Assembly (NCBI GenBank): GCA_019113165.1
Contig: DXHV01000054.1
Span: 1-44,252, forward strand
Reading direction: 5' to 3'
Origin: Candidatus Desulfovibrio intestinipullorum
GTDB lineage: Bacteria > Desulfobacterota > Desulfovibrionia > Desulfovibrionales > Desulfovibrionaceae
Length of the DNA: 44,252 nt
A model generated the notes under the pieces. That model saw nothing but the letters and a program-made list of their open reading frames with translations, did no database searches and was not told where the DNA came from. A program made the translations under genes and the position numbers. Shown here one piece after another: positions 33,468 to 42,414 of the stretch; the first letter of the stretch is position 1, and every line of letters starts with the position of its first letter.

Positions 33468-35198
33468 ATGCGTTTTCGCTCCTGCTACATACCGACCCTC
33501 AAGGAATCTCCGGCTGATGCGGAAGTCATCAGCCACAAGCTGCTGGTGCGTGCCGGCATGGTCCGCAAGCTGACCTCCGGCATCTATGTCTACATGCCCA
33601 CGGCCCTGCGGGCTCTCAAGAAGATCGAAACCGTGCTGCGCGAGGAAATGGCAGCCGCAGGCTTCGAGGAACTGCTTCTGCCGGCCGTGCAGCCTGGCGA
33701 CCTCTGGAAGGAGTCCGGACGCTGGACGCACTACGGCAAGGAGCTGTTGCGCTTCAAGGACCGCAATGACCGCGACTACTGCCTGGGCCCCACGCACGAG
33801 GAAGTCATCACCGATGTGGTGCGCGGCGAGGTGCGTTCCTACAGGCAGCTGCCCGTGCGCCTCTTCCAGATACAGACCAAGTTCCGCGACGAGATCCGCC
33901 CCCGCTTCGGCCTCATGCGCGGCCGCGAGTTCGTCATGAAGGACGGCTACAGCTTTGATCTCGACGATGCCGGCGCCGAGGCCTCCTATGCCGTGTGCAA
34001 GAAGGCCTACTACAATATCTTCAGCCGCCTCGGGCTGCGCTTCCGCGCCGTCGAGGCGGACTCCGGCTCCATTGGCGGCAACTTTTCCCACGAGTTCCAC
34101 GTGCTGGCCGATGCCGGCGAGGACACCATTGCCTCCTGCACGCAGTGCGAGTACGCCGCCAACATCGAGCGCGCCGAAGTGCGCTTTGCGGGCGAAAAGT
34201 GCACGGAGACCTGCCAGGCTTTCGAGGAAGTGGCCACGCCCGATGCCCACAGCGTGGAGGAAGTCTGCAGCCTTCTGCACCTGGAGCCTTCCCGTATCGT
34301 GAAGACCATGATCTTTGTGGCCGACGGCAAGCCTGTGGCCGTGCTCGTGCGCGGGGATCGCGAAGTCAACGACGTCAAGGTGAAAAACCTGTTGCACGCC
34401 GAGGAAGTGGAGCTCGCAGGCCCTGAGACCGTGCAGGCCGTGACCGGCGCGCCGGTGGGCTTTGCCGGACCTGTGGGCCTGAGCGTGCCCGTGTACGCGG
34501 ACAGCGAGCTTGTGGCTGCCACCGATTACGTGGTGGGCGCCAACAAGGGCGATGCCCACCTCATGCACGTGGACCTGGCCCGCGACTGCACCATCGAGGC
34601 GTATGCCGATTTGCGCCTCATCACCGAACACGACTGCTGCCCGCGCTGCGGCGCGCCCATAGAGCTCACCAGGGGCATTGAAGTGGGCCACATCTTCAAG
34701 CTGGGCTGCAAGTACTCCTCGGCCATGCACTGCGCCTATCTGGACGAAAACGGCAAGGAACAGCTCATGGTCATGGGCTGCTACGGCATTGGCGTCTCCC
34801 GCGTGCTGGCAGCAGCCATTGAGCAGAACCACGACGAGAACGGCATCATCTTCCCGCCGGCCATCGCGCCCTTTGTGGCCGAGGTCATCAACCTGGATCC
34901 CGCAGACGCCACCGTGAGCTCGTGGGCCGAAAAGGCCTGCCAGGGCCTGGAAGCCGTGTGCGGCGAAGTGCTCTACGACGATCGCGAAGAGCGTCCGGGC
35001 ATCAAGTTCAAGGACGCGGACCTTGTGGGCTGCCCCGTGCAGGTCATCCTGGGCGGCAAGGGCATAGCCCGCGGCGTGGCAGAGACCAAGAACCGCCTCA
35101 CCGGCGAGAAGGGCACCATCAGCCTGGATCAGCTGGAAGAAGGCCTCAAGGGCTTTGTGGCACAGGTGGAAGCCACCTGGGCTGCTCGCAAGGCCTAA
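33468..35198 (+). CDS. proS: Prolyl-tRNA synthetase (bacterial type)
   Basis: ProRS charges tRNA-Pro. The 576-aa chain shows class II motifs: [19 protein letters not shown], the motif 2 region [21 protein letters not shown] (split [10 protein letters not shown] and [11 protein letters not shown]) and [13 protein letters not shown] as motif 3. The YbaK-like editing insertion (about residues 225-385) is present, which marks the bacterial type. The C-terminal anticodon-binding domain includes [18 protein letters not shown]. It is transcribed with ispG. Confidence 0.97.
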   Translation: MRFRSCYIPTLKESPADAEVISHKLLVRAGMVRKLTSGIYVYMPTALRALKKIETVLREEMAAAGFEELLLPAVQPGDLWKESGRWTHYGKELLRFKDRNDRDYCLGPTHEEVITDVVRGEVRSYRQLPVRLFQIQTKFRDEIRPRFGLMRGREFVMKDGYSFDLDDAGAEASYAVCKKAYYNIFSRLGLRFRAVEADSGSIGGNFSHEFHVLADAGEDTIASCTQCEYAANIERAEVRFAGEKCTETCQAFEEVATPDAHSVEEVCSLLHLEPSRIVKTMIFVADGKPVAVLVRGDREVNDVKVKNLLHAEEVELAGPETVQAVTGAPVGFAGPVGLSVPVYADSELVAATDYVVGANKGDAHLMHVDLARDCTIEAYADLRLITEHDCCPRCGAPIELTRGIEVGHIFKLGCKYSSAMHCAYLDENGKEQLMVMGCYGIGVSRVLAAAIEQNHDENGIIFPPAIAPFVAEVINLDPADATVSSWAEKACQGLEAVCGEVLYDDREERPGIKFKDADLVGCPVQVILGGKGIARGVAETKNRLTGEKGTISLDQLEEGLKGFVAQVEATWAARKA

Positions 35199-35223
35199 GG
35201 GACCACGACACCTGCTTTCCGGC

Positions 35224-35250
35224 GAGCCCTGCCTGTACGGGGCAGGGCTC
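35224..35250 (+). terminator. Perfect 10-bp hairpin after proS
   Basis: GAGCCCTGCC (35224-35233) and GGCAGGGCTC (35241-35250) pair perfectly around a 7-base loop. No T-run follows, so it is probably an incomplete or Rho-assisted end. Confidence 0.55.
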
Positions 35251-35340
35251 CTGCCGATCAGAAAGAATTCAGGCATCCGTTTCGGGATCGTCCGCTTCTG
35301 GAGCATGTGCTTCAAAAAGCGTACACGCTGAGAAAAATTC

Positions 35341-36867
35341 ATGCACACGTCCATGCCCAGCCGGCATGGGGGAGTCCGTCTCGTGCCGCAGCAGCTTGTC
35401 TATTCCGTCGCCCAGCTCAACCGTGCCATCCACGGCAGCATTGTCCGCTCCGTGGGATCGGCAGGCCTTGTGCTGGTGCGCGGGGAGGTGGGCAGCGTGC
35501 GTGTCTCGACCCTGGCGCCAGGGCGCGACATGGTCTTCTTTACCCTGCGCGAGGGCGAGGAGTGTTTAAGCTGCGTCTCCTACGGCCGCAGCCTGCACAT
35601 GCTGCTTACCTGCGACCGCCAGACCGGCGAGGTCTTCGAGCCGGCCCGCACGATACAAGAGGTGCTCGTGCCCGAGCGGCGGGTCATCTGCGAGGGGATG
35701 ATTGGCACCTATACCCGCAAGGGCATGAGCCTCTTTCAGCTCAACGTGCACAGTGTCACCGACTGCGGGGCAGGGGACAGGCTGCGCGAGCTGCGCCTTC
35801 TGAAGGACAAGCTTCTGAAGCTTGGCTATTTCAGCGAGGAGCGCAAGCGGCCGCTGCCTGTGAACCCGCAGCGCGTGGCCCTGGTGACCTCCCTGAAAGG
35901 CGCCGTTATCCACGACTTTCTGCGCAATGCCGAGGACCGGGGCCTGGGCTTCAGGCTGCGTCTGTATCCTGTGCGCGTGCAGGGCGAAGGGGCAGGCCTG
36001 GAAATGGCCCAGGCCATTGCCAGGGCCGGCCGCGAAGAAGGCATAGAAGTGGTGGTCCTCATCCGCGGCGGCGGCTCCGAGGACGATCTGGCCTGCTTCA
36101 ATGACGAAGCCCTGGCCAGGGCCATCTTCGAGTGCCCTGTGCCCGTGCTGGCCGGCATTGGCCATGAGGTGGACTTTTCCCTGGCCGACCTCACGGCCGA
36201 TGTGCGCGCCTCCACGCCTACCAAGGCGGCCCAGATGCTGTGGACGCCCAGGCAGGCTCTTGAGGACGAGGTGCGGGAGGTGGCCGATCGGGCGAGATGG
36301 GCCGGCCTGCAGCTCGTGGCCCGCTCTTCCGAAGCCCTGCGCCAGACCGGGCAGATGCTGCGCGTGCTCTCCCCGCAAAACCGCTGGCTTGAACAGCAGC
36401 GCCAGGTGGAGGAGGTGCGCAGACGCCTTGTCGTGGCAGGCAGGAGGCTCTGCGACAAGGCTCAGCAGGACGTGAGCCAGCTTGGGCAGGCCTGTGCCCG
36501 CTCCCTTACCCTGGCCGGGAGTCTGGCAGGCCAGGAGGTGGCCACGCTGTCCTTGCAGCTGCGCCGGGCAGGAACAGATCTTGTGCACAGACAGGGGCTT
36601 GCCAGTGACCTGTGCACCAGGGACCTTGTACGGGCAGGTCAGGACTTTGTGGAGCGCCGGGCCAGGGCCGTCGAGCGCCTGCGCCTGGAGGTCGAGGCCG
36701 TAAGCCCCTTGGGTCCCCTGAAACGGGGCTTTGCCCTCATCCAGGATGCCGAGGGCCATGTGGTGCGCTCCGTGCAGGACGTGCAGCCAGGGGCGCAGGT
36801 GCACATGGCCGTGGAAGACGGCACCATTGCCGCCACGGTCACGGACACAAGGCCACGGGAGATCTGA
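35341..36867 (+). CDS. xseA: Exodeoxyribonuclease VII large subunit
   Basis: XseA, with XseB, degrades single-stranded DNA in both directions. The 508-aa protein has an N-terminal OB-fold (VYSVAQLNRAIHGSI onward), then the catalytic region with PQRVALVTSLKGAVIHDFL, VLIRGGGSEDDLACFNDEALARAI (split around RGGGSEDDL) and PVLAGIGHEVDFSLADLTADVRASTPTKAAQ (GIGHE, DLTAD, ASTPTKAA). A long helical C-terminus follows. The ribosome binding site is weak (GAGAA); an ATG four codons later is possible. xseB follows after 71 bases. Confidence 0.95.
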   Translation: MHTSMPSRHGGVRLVPQQLVYSVAQLNRAIHGSIVRSVGSAGLVLVRGEVGSVRVSTLAPGRDMVFFTLREGEECLSCVSYGRSLHMLLTCDRQTGEVFEPARTIQEVLVPERRVICEGMIGTYTRKGMSLFQLNVHSVTDCGAGDRLRELRLLKDKLLKLGYFSEERKRPLPVNPQRVALVTSLKGAVIHDFLRNAEDRGLGFRLRLYPVRVQGEGAGLEMAQAIARAGREEGIEVVVLIRGGGSEDDLACFNDEALARAIFECPVPVLAGIGHEVDFSLADLTADVRASTPTKAAQMLWTPRQALEDEVREVADRARWAGLQLVARSSEALRQTGQMLRVLSPQNRWLEQQRQVEEVRRRLVVAGRRLCDKAQQDVSQLGQACARSLTLAGSLAGQEVATLSLQLRRAGTDLVHRQGLASDLCTRDLVRAGQDFVERRARAVERLRLEVEAVSPLGPLKRGFALIQDAEGHVVRSVQDVQPGAQVHMAVEDGTIAATVTDTRPREI

Positions 36868-36938
36868 ACAGGCCGCTGATCGCAGCAGGCCCGTCCGTTT
36901 TTTTTGTCGAGCCAGGGGATTTTGCCAAGGAGAGAGCC

Positions 36939-37295
36939 ATGACGCCAAGCCAGACCGAGAACAGCGCGCAGGACGCCGCACAGCAGGGCACGCCGCAGGG
37001 AACACAGCAGGGGGCACAGCAGGGAACGCCGGCGCCCAGACGAACACGGAGCAAGGCCGCGCCCGAGCCCACCTTTGCCGAGCAGCTGGCCAGGGCCAGG
37101 CAGATTGTGCAGCTGCTGGAACAGGGCGATGTGGACCTGGAGCAGGGCGCGAAGCTCTACCGCGAGGCCTGCCAGTGCCTGAAGGGCTGCCAGGACAAGC
37201 TCGGCCGGGTGCGCAACGAGATAGAGCTCCTCAACGGCGAGATCATGCCGGCCGAGGACGTTCTGAACAGGGAGAGCGACGCCGTCCCGTTTTGA
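36939..37295 (+). CDS. xseB: Exodeoxyribonuclease VII small subunit with an extended N-terminus
   Basis: XseB assembles on the helical C-terminus of XseA. The conserved core is FAEQLARARQIVQLLEQGDVDLEQGAKLYREAC (split FAEQLARARQIV and LEQGDVDLE) with the C-terminal helices. The 118-aa product is longer than the usual 70-80 because of a Gln/Gly/Thr repeat at residues 13-32 (QGTPQGTQQGAQQGTP) and a basic patch. ATG 36939 has AAGGAGAG upstream. A hairpin with eight T (36870-36908) lies between the two genes and may partly terminate transcription. Confidence 0.9.
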   Translation: MTPSQTENSAQDAAQQGTPQGTQQGAQQGTPAPRRTRSKAAPEPTFAEQLARARQIVQLLEQGDVDLEQGAKLYREACQCLKGCQDKLGRVRNEIELLNGEIMPAEDVLNRESDAVPF

Positions 37296-37655
37296 GTGCC
37301 GGCAGACCTTTGTCGCAGGGGCGCTGAGGCAGGGAGCCGGACAGGGACCAGGGACCAGGGGCACACGCTGTCGCACACGTCTCTATACCGTATTTCGAGC
37401 CAGAGGACCGTAATACGCGACATGGCCGGCCGGACAAGACAGCGCTGACAAAAGAGTGTAGAGTCTCCCCTCGAGAGCAGAAAGGGGGGCTGTCCTGTCT
37501 TATTTTTGGAGCGTGCCGGGCCTCCCTGCAGGAAAGCGTCCTTATCCTGCAGGGGCACGCTGGCAAAGGGGGACAGGGCCCGGGTCCGCAGGACCCTTTC
37601 CAGAGACTCCGCTTTTTTCTGCCCATATTTCTTGCGAATCAAGGGAGGATGCGTC
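37296..37655. other. Gap between xseB and ispA
   Basis: No gene is supported. The stretch has short repeats (GGGACCAGGGACCAGGGG near 37343), and GTGTAGAGT at 37456-37464 could be a -10 element with AAGACA 17 bases upstream. The ispA ribosome binding site lies at the right end. Confidence 0.35.
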
Positions 37656-38564
37656 ATGGCCGCTCAAGACGACAACTGGGACGGAACAAGGGTCAGGGCT
37701 CTGCTGAAACAAAGGGGCCAGCTTGTGGAGGAGCACCTCTCCTCATGTGTGAGCCAGGCAGGGACCCCGGACCGTCTGAAAGAATCCATGCGCTACAGCC
37801 TGCTGGCCGGCGGCAAGCGTCTGCGCCCTGTCCTGTGCCTCACTGCGGCAGGGCTCTTTGGCGTGGCGCCGGAAAAGGTGCTGCCCTTTGCCTGCGGCAT
37901 AGAGATGATCCACACCTATTCGCTCATCCACGACGATCTGCCGGCCATGGACAACGACGATCTGCGCAGGGGCCGGCCCTCCAACCACAGGGCCTTTGAC
38001 GAGGCCACGGCCATCCTGGCCGGCGATGCCCTGCAGGCCGATGCCTTCTATTCCATGACCCTCTGCGATCTGCCGGCAGGCCAGGTGCTCGCCGCCCTGC
38101 GCGCCTTTGCCACGGCTGCCGGCTCCACCGGCATGTGCGGCGGCCAGGAGCTCGACATGCAGTGGACCGGACAGACCGTGCAGCTCTCGGATCTCGAGCA
38201 TCTGCATGCCCTCAAGACAGGCGCCATACTGCGGGCCTCCGTGGTCTGCGGCGCCCTGCTCGCCGGAGCAGGGGAGGACGCCCTGGAGGCCCTCTCGGCC
38301 TACGGTGCTTCTCTTGGCGTGGCCTTCCAGATTGCCGACGACATCCTGGACGTGGTCTCGGACACGGAAACACTGGGCAAGCCGGCAGGCTCGGACGAAG
38401 AGCAGCACAAGAACACCTACCCGTCCATCCTGGGCCTTGAGCGCAGCCGCGAGCTTGCCCGTGAATACGCCCGCAGGGCCCAGGACGCCCTGCGTCCCTT
38501 CGAGGGCGACGATGCCGCCTTCCTGAAGGGCCTGGCCCTCTATACCGTGGAGCGGGTGAATTAG
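37656..38564 (+). CDS. ispA: Polyprenyl (farnesyl/geranylgeranyl) diphosphate synthase
   Basis: This enzyme condenses IPP with allylic diphosphates. The 302-aa protein has LLAGGKRLRPVLCL, the first aspartate-rich motif DDLPAMDNDD, GDALQADAF and the second motif DDILD. ATG 37656 has GGGAGG 8 bases upstream; the frame opening at 37506 lacks family sequence. The product chain length cannot be told reliably; the residues before the first motif suggest a C15 or C20 product. It precedes dxs as in many xseAB-ispA-dxs operons. Confidence 0.93.
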   Translation: MAAQDDNWDGTRVRALLKQRGQLVEEHLSSCVSQAGTPDRLKESMRYSLLAGGKRLRPVLCLTAAGLFGVAPEKVLPFACGIEMIHTYSLIHDDLPAMDNDDLRRGRPSNHRAFDEATAILAGDALQADAFYSMTLCDLPAGQVLAALRAFATAAGSTGMCGGQELDMQWTGQTVQLSDLEHLHALKTGAILRASVVCGALLAGAGEDALEALSAYGASLGVAFQIADDILDVVSDTETLGKPAGSDEEQHKNTYPSILGLERSRELAREYARRAQDALRPFEGDDAAFLKGLALYTVERVN

Positions 38565-38896
38565 GAGCTGGCCTGGCGGCAGCTGCCCCGGGTCGATTGC
38601 CAGGCCCTGTCCGGTCCTTCCCGCCAGCTTCCCGCCAGACCGCAAGCCTGGACGGAGAAAAAAGCGGATCTTTTGCACACAGGGCCGTTTTGGTGTAGAG
38701 AAGGGAGAGCCGATCCCCGGTCCGGACCCTTTGGGCGATCTTTTGTCGATCCCTTGTCGATCCATGGGCCCCGGGAGCGGCACGGAGAGGGCGCACGCAA
38801 ACCCTGCCCAAGGCGCCTTTGTCTCTGCCACCATTTTCTGGGCGGGAAGGCCTCTTTCGGGTACCAGGACGCCAGGACCCCTGGCGCGAGAGATCC
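38565..38896 (+). promoter_or_regulatory. Gap between ispA and dxs with a candidate promoter
   Basis: No gene is supported. TTGCAC (38673-38678), 17 bases, TAGAGA (38696-38701) is a possible promoter about 195 bases upstream of dxs. Two tandem TTGTCGATCC units (around 38743-38763) follow. The dxs ribosome binding site is weak (GAGAG). Confidence 0.35.
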
Positions 38897-40834
38897 ATGA
38901 GCGAGCACATGATGGACACATTGACAGCCTATTTGCAGACACTTGATTTGCCGGGAGGCATCAGAGACCTGACCAATGCCGAACTGGAGCGTCTGGCCAC
39001 AGAGGTGCGATCGCGCATCCTGGAGGTCTGTGCCACCAACGGCGGCCACCTTGCTCCGAGTCTGGGGACGGTGGAGCTCACCCTGGCGCTTCTGGCAAGC
39101 CTTGATCTCGAACACGATCAGGTCGTCTGGGATGTGGGCCATCAGAGCTATGCCTTCAAGATCCTGACCGGCCGCTGCGCTGAATTTTCCACCCTGCGCT
39201 GCAAGAACGGGCTGGCCGGTTTTCCCAGGCGTTCGGAGAGCCCCTACGATGTCTTTGGCGTGGGCCATTCCTCCACGTCTATCTCGGCTGCCCTGGGCCT
39301 TGCCTGTGCCAGGGATCTGAGCAATCTCAGGCATCATGTGGTGGCGGTCATAGGCGACGGCGCCCTGACCGGCGGCGAGGCCTTCGAGGGCCTCAACCTG
39401 GCAGGCCATCAGGGCCGCAGGCTCATTGTCATTCTCAATGACAACGAAATGTCCATTGCCCCCAACGTGGGCGCCATGTCCCGTTTCCTCTCCAGAACGC
39501 TGTCGAGACGATGGTTTCGGCAGACCCGCAAGGACGTGCTCGCCTTCCTTCGCACCATTCCCCATGTGGGCGGCAAGCTTGCCGTCTACGCCGAGCGCGG
39601 CGAGTGGAGCTTCAAGTCCTTCTTCACCCCCGGCATGCTCTTCGAGGCCTTCCGCTTTGCCTACATAGGCCCTGTGGACGGCCACGACATCCCGGCCCTG
39701 CGCCAGCATCTTGAGCGGGCCCTGGCCGTGGAGGACGGCCCCGTCCTTCTGCACGTGCGCACCCAGAAGGGGCACGGTTTCAGGGCAGCCGAACAGGATC
39801 CCACCCACTACCACGGAGTCGGCCACTTTGTGCCGGAGACAGGCAAGCTTCTGCCGTCGAAGAGCACGGTACCAAGCTTTACCAGGGTCTTTGGCCAGGA
39901 ACTGGTGCGCCTGGGGCGCAAGGACCCCAGAGTCATTGCCATCACGGCCGCCATGCCGGACGGCACGGGCACAACGGACTTCCAGGTCTCCCTGCCGGAA
40001 AGATTCTTTGACGTGGGCATCTGCGAACAGCATGCCGTGACCTTTGCGGCAGGTCTTTCCTGTGCGGGCTACAGGCCCTATGTGTGCATCTATTCAACCT
40101 TTTTGCAGCGCGGCTACGATCAGATCGTGCACGATGTCTGCCTGCAGGATTTGCCGGTGATTTTCTGCATAGACCGGGCAGGCCTTGTTGGCCAGGACGG
40201 CGGTACCCATCAGGGCGCCTTTGACATCGCCTATCTGCGCAGCATCCCCAACATGCACATGCTGGCCCCCAGGGACGAGAATCTGCTCGCCCGCTGCGTG
40301 GTCACGGCTGCAGACTTAGGCCATTCCGTCAGCATACGCTATCCCAGGGGCTCGGCCTTTGGCGTGGCCATTGATCCCGAACGCAAGCCTTTGCCCTGTG
40401 CACAGGGCGAGGTGCTGCATGAGGGCAAGGATCTGGCCGTGCTGGCCGTGGGCTCCTGTGTGCATCCGGCCCTGGCGGCAGCACAGGATGTGGAGGAGCG
40501 CTACGGCTGCTCCGTGCTCGTCTACGACCCCATCTGGCTCAAGCCCCTGCCAGAAGAAGAGATAGCGGACATTCTGGGGCGTTTTGCCTGCGTGCTTACC
40601 GTGGAGGAAGGCGCACGGGCAGGCGGCTTTGGCTCGGCAGTGCTGGAACTGGCCGCAGACAGGGATCTGCTGGGCAGGGCCCGTGTGGTGCGTCTGGGCA
40701 TACCGGACATGTTCATCGACCACGCTACCCAGGCCGAACAGCGCCATGACCTTGGCCTGGACCGCGAGGGCATAGCCAGAAAGCTTGGCGAGCTGGCCGA
40801 ACAGGCGGGCTTTGTTGGCAAAAAGGCCGAGTAG
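38897..40834 (+). CDS. dxs: 1-deoxy-D-xylulose-5-phosphate synthase
   Basis: Dxs makes DXP from pyruvate and glyceraldehyde-3-phosphate, the first MEP-pathway step, using thiamine diphosphate. The 645-aa protein has DVGHQSYAFKILTGR, the ThDP/Mg motif GDGALTGGEAFEGLN...NDNEMSI, HVRTQKGHGF, and the pyrimidine-domain catalytic segment DVGICEQHAVTFAAG. The C-terminal domain includes DRAGLVGQDGGTHQGAFD. ATG 38897 gives the normal start. The last 49 codons plus 100 bases of downstream DNA recur at 41706-41956. Confidence 0.96.
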   Translation: MSEHMMDTLTAYLQTLDLPGGIRDLTNAELERLATEVRSRILEVCATNGGHLAPSLGTVELTLALLASLDLEHDQVVWDVGHQSYAFKILTGRCAEFSTLRCKNGLAGFPRRSESPYDVFGVGHSSTSISAALGLACARDLSNLRHHVVAVIGDGALTGGEAFEGLNLAGHQGRRLIVILNDNEMSIAPNVGAMSRFLSRTLSRRWFRQTRKDVLAFLRTIPHVGGKLAVYAERGEWSFKSFFTPGMLFEAFRFAYIGPVDGHDIPALRQHLERALAVEDGPVLLHVRTQKGHGFRAAEQDPTHYHGVGHFVPETGKLLPSKSTVPSFTRVFGQELVRLGRKDPRVIAITAAMPDGTGTTDFQVSLPERFFDVGICEQHAVTFAAGLSCAGYRPYVCIYSTFLQRGYDQIVHDVCLQDLPVIFCIDRAGLVGQDGGTHQGAFDIAYLRSIPNMHMLAPRDENLLARCVVTAADLGHSVSIRYPRGSAFGVAIDPERKPLPCAQGEVLHEGKDLAVLAVGSCVHPALAAAQDVEERYGCSVLVYDPIWLKPLPEEEIADILGRFACVLTVEEGARAGGFGSAVLELAADRDLLGRARVVRLGIPDMFIDHATQAEQRHDLGLDREGIARKLGELAEQAGFVGKKAE

Positions 40835-40935
40835 CTTTTCGGACACATTGTGCAGAGTTCAGCATCTGCAGAGCAGGGAGGCCGGAACAGAACGTGATCA
40901 GCTCCAGGAAAGAGCTGATCGGGAGCTGTTCCGGC
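40685..40935. repeat. Direct repeat copy 1: dxs 3' end and downstream DNA
   Basis: These 251 bases cover the last 49 codons of dxs, its stop and about 100 bases after it. An equal-length copy, differing at about 13 positions by eye, lies at 41706-41956. The repeats flank the sugE gene. Confidence 0.93.
40882..40934 (+). terminator. Nested hairpin after dxs
   Basis: An inner stem GATCAGCTC (40896-40904) / GAGCTGATC (40912-40920) sits inside an outer stem CCGGAACAG (40882-40890) / CTGTTCCGG (40926-40934). No T-run follows. The rest of 40936-41220 holds no gene beyond the sugE leader. Confidence 0.6.
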
Positions 40936-41220
40936 TGTCCCTGAAAAAGGGCGGACAAAAAAAGCAGTCAGCGCCCGTCTGCCGCAAGGCAGAACCAGAG
41001 ACACAAGGATGGGGTCACTCTTGCCGCTTCATGCCAATGGCAGGCAGCGCACTTCATCAGGAAGATCGTGCGGCCCTGCGTAACGCAGCCATCCGTATTG
41101 TCCTTTTTCCGCATTGCTGATAGACAGCCTCCGTCACCTCCTTGCGCGAGGGAACGCGAACAGGATCTTCTGGCTTCCGCTTGTTCGTGCAACCAGTAAG
41201 CCGCAAGGAGCGCATGCATC

Positions 41221-41547
41221 ATGGCATGGACAGCCCTCTGTATTGCTGTTGTCACGGAAATCGTCTGGGGACTGAGTCTCAAGTGGGTCCCCACAACCAC
41301 GCGTCCCCAGCTGGCAGCTCTGGTTCCCATTGTGTTGAGCTTCCTCAACATGGGACTTTTGGCCTACGCCATGCGATCCCTGCCCGCAGGCACGGCCTAT
41401 GCCATCTGGACCGGTCTGGGCTCCGTAGGCGTTGCCGTCGGCGGCATGATCCTGTTTCAGGATCGCATATCGTTGCCGCAGGCGGGCTTTTTGCTGCTGA
41501 TTCTTGTCGGCGTTGTCGGAGCGCGCCTCACTGTTCCCCAGCAATAG
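41221..41547 (+). CDS. sugE: SMR-family transporter, SugE/Gdx guanidinium exporter type
   Basis: The 108-aa protein has four membrane helices. The conserved proton/substrate glutamate is at E13 (TEIVWGLSLKW), followed by W16. The GTAYAIWTGLGSVG stretch has Y60 and W63, matching the Gdx subtype of the SMR family, whose characterised members export guanidinium. The promiscuous EmrE-type signature is not seen. I found neither the guanidine-I nor the guanidine-II riboswitch upstream. It lies between two copies of the dxs 3' end, so it may have been inserted or recombined in. Confidence 0.88.
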   Translation: MAWTALCIAVVTEIVWGLSLKWVPTTTRPQLAALVPIVLSFLNMGLLAYAMRSLPAGTAYAIWTGLGSVGVAVGGMILFQDRISLPQAGFLLLILVGVVGARLTVPQQ

Positions 41548-41705
41548 GCAGGAGCAAAGCCTCACACTTGCCGGCAGACGCGCATGCGAGGGAATCGGGG
41601 CCGCTTTTGGCAAGTTGTCCTTGTCTTGAAGAGGTTCGCCTGATCCAGGTCGTGCAGCAGGGGTCTCGTCTGCCAGTCCCCGAGCCCTGTGTTCTTGGCA
41701 ATATC

Positions 41706-41956
41706 GTGGTGCGTCTGGGCATACCGGACATGTTCATCGACCATGCTACCCAGGCAGAACAGCGTCATGACCTTGGTCTGGACCGCGAGGACATAGCCCA
41801 AAAGCTTGGCGAGCTGGCCGAACAGGCGGGCTTTGTGTGCAAAAAGGCCGAATAGCTTTTCGGACACATTGTGCAGAGTTCAGCATCTGCAGAGCAGGGA
41901 GGCCGGAACAGAAGGTGATCAGCTTCAGGAAAGAGCTGATCGGGAGCTGTTTCGGC
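41706..41956. repeat. Direct repeat copy 2: partial dxs tail
   Basis: This repeats 40685-40935 at about 95% identity by eye. It encodes VVRLGIPDMFIDHATQ through the terminal KKAE and a stop, without the rest of dxs, so it is a non-functional gene fragment. The hairpin region is kept. Both stem changes are C to T, which leave the plus-strand RNA paired as G-U. DNA between sugE and this copy (41548-41705) is unidentified. Confidence 0.93.
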
Positions 41957-42070
41957 CTCTCACCAGGAAGGGAGCAAGGCGCACCGATACCTGGCGGAGT
42001 ATCCCTGAATGAGAGCTAGTCTGTTGAAATGTATGTCGTATTTTGAACGGGAAGAGGACGAACTTTTCTC

Positions 42071-42099
42071 TTGACCTGACACAGGGCTTCGGATATAGA
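42071..42099 (+). promoter_or_regulatory. Sigma-70-type promoter of the adhesin leader
   Basis: TTGACC (42071-42076) and TATAGA (42094-42099) are separated by 17 bases. A transcript would start near 42106 and pass the TC tract and two terminators before the adhesin start. Confidence 0.55.
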
Positions 42100-42226
42100 G
42101 CAGTCAGTTAAGCCATATTGGTATTTGGCTGTGTTGTTCCTGCTGGTATTGGAACTTGCGTACAGGAAGGTGGTCTGCACCTTTTGCTTGCGAGTTGTCT
42201 TTTGACCGGCAGGTTTTTTTGTATGT

Positions 42227-42250
42227 TCTCTCTCTCTCTCTCTCTCTCTC
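42227..42250. repeat. (TC)12 dinucleotide tract
   Basis: Twelve uninterrupted TC units are followed by CTCTC. The tract lies 165 bases upstream of the adhesin ATG and within its predicted leader. Such tracts can change length by slippage. Confidence 0.9.
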
Positions 42251-42265
42251 CTCTCAAGTAATAGG

Positions 42266-42336
42266 GACGCTGCGGGCGTCTTCCTTTTCTGCAAGCCTCG
42301 TACCGGCACAGACAACTGCCGGCACGGGGCTTTTTT
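42266..42336 (+). terminator. Two tandem Rho-independent terminators before the adhesin
   Basis: The first has a GACGC/GCGTC stem (42266-42280) followed by TTCCTTTTCT. The second has AAGCC, CGT and CCGGCA pairing with TGCCGG, ACG and GGCTT (42293-42332), followed by T to 42336. Both read on the plus strand and stand between the promoter at 42071 and the gene at 42415. A minus-strand frame over 42016-42372 is open but not supported. Confidence 0.7.
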
Positions 42337-42414
42337 GCGTCTGAAAATCAGCAGGTAATCCCTCGATATCACTTCATATATACACTTTGAGCCTTCAGCA
42401 TTCAGGAGTTCATC

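Noticed and set aside
33423..35354. A 643-codon open frame antisense to proS
   Set aside because: Its composition (His/Gly/Ala/Val-rich) and exact overlap with a certain gene mark it as a high-GC shadow frame. The same applies to the long antisense frames over dxs, xseA, ispG, nnr and nrfA.
41000..41220. Guanidine riboswitch upstream of sugE
   Set aside because: I found no ykkC core and no paired ACGR-loop hairpins; the CTGCGTAACGCAG palindrome does not fit the guanidine-II consensus.
42016..42372. A 118-codon minus-strand frame upstream of the adhesin, with a transposase-like look at its end
   Set aside because: It reads through the TC tract as an Arg-Glu repeat, overlaps two plus-strand terminators, and its last 30 residues could not be matched to a family.
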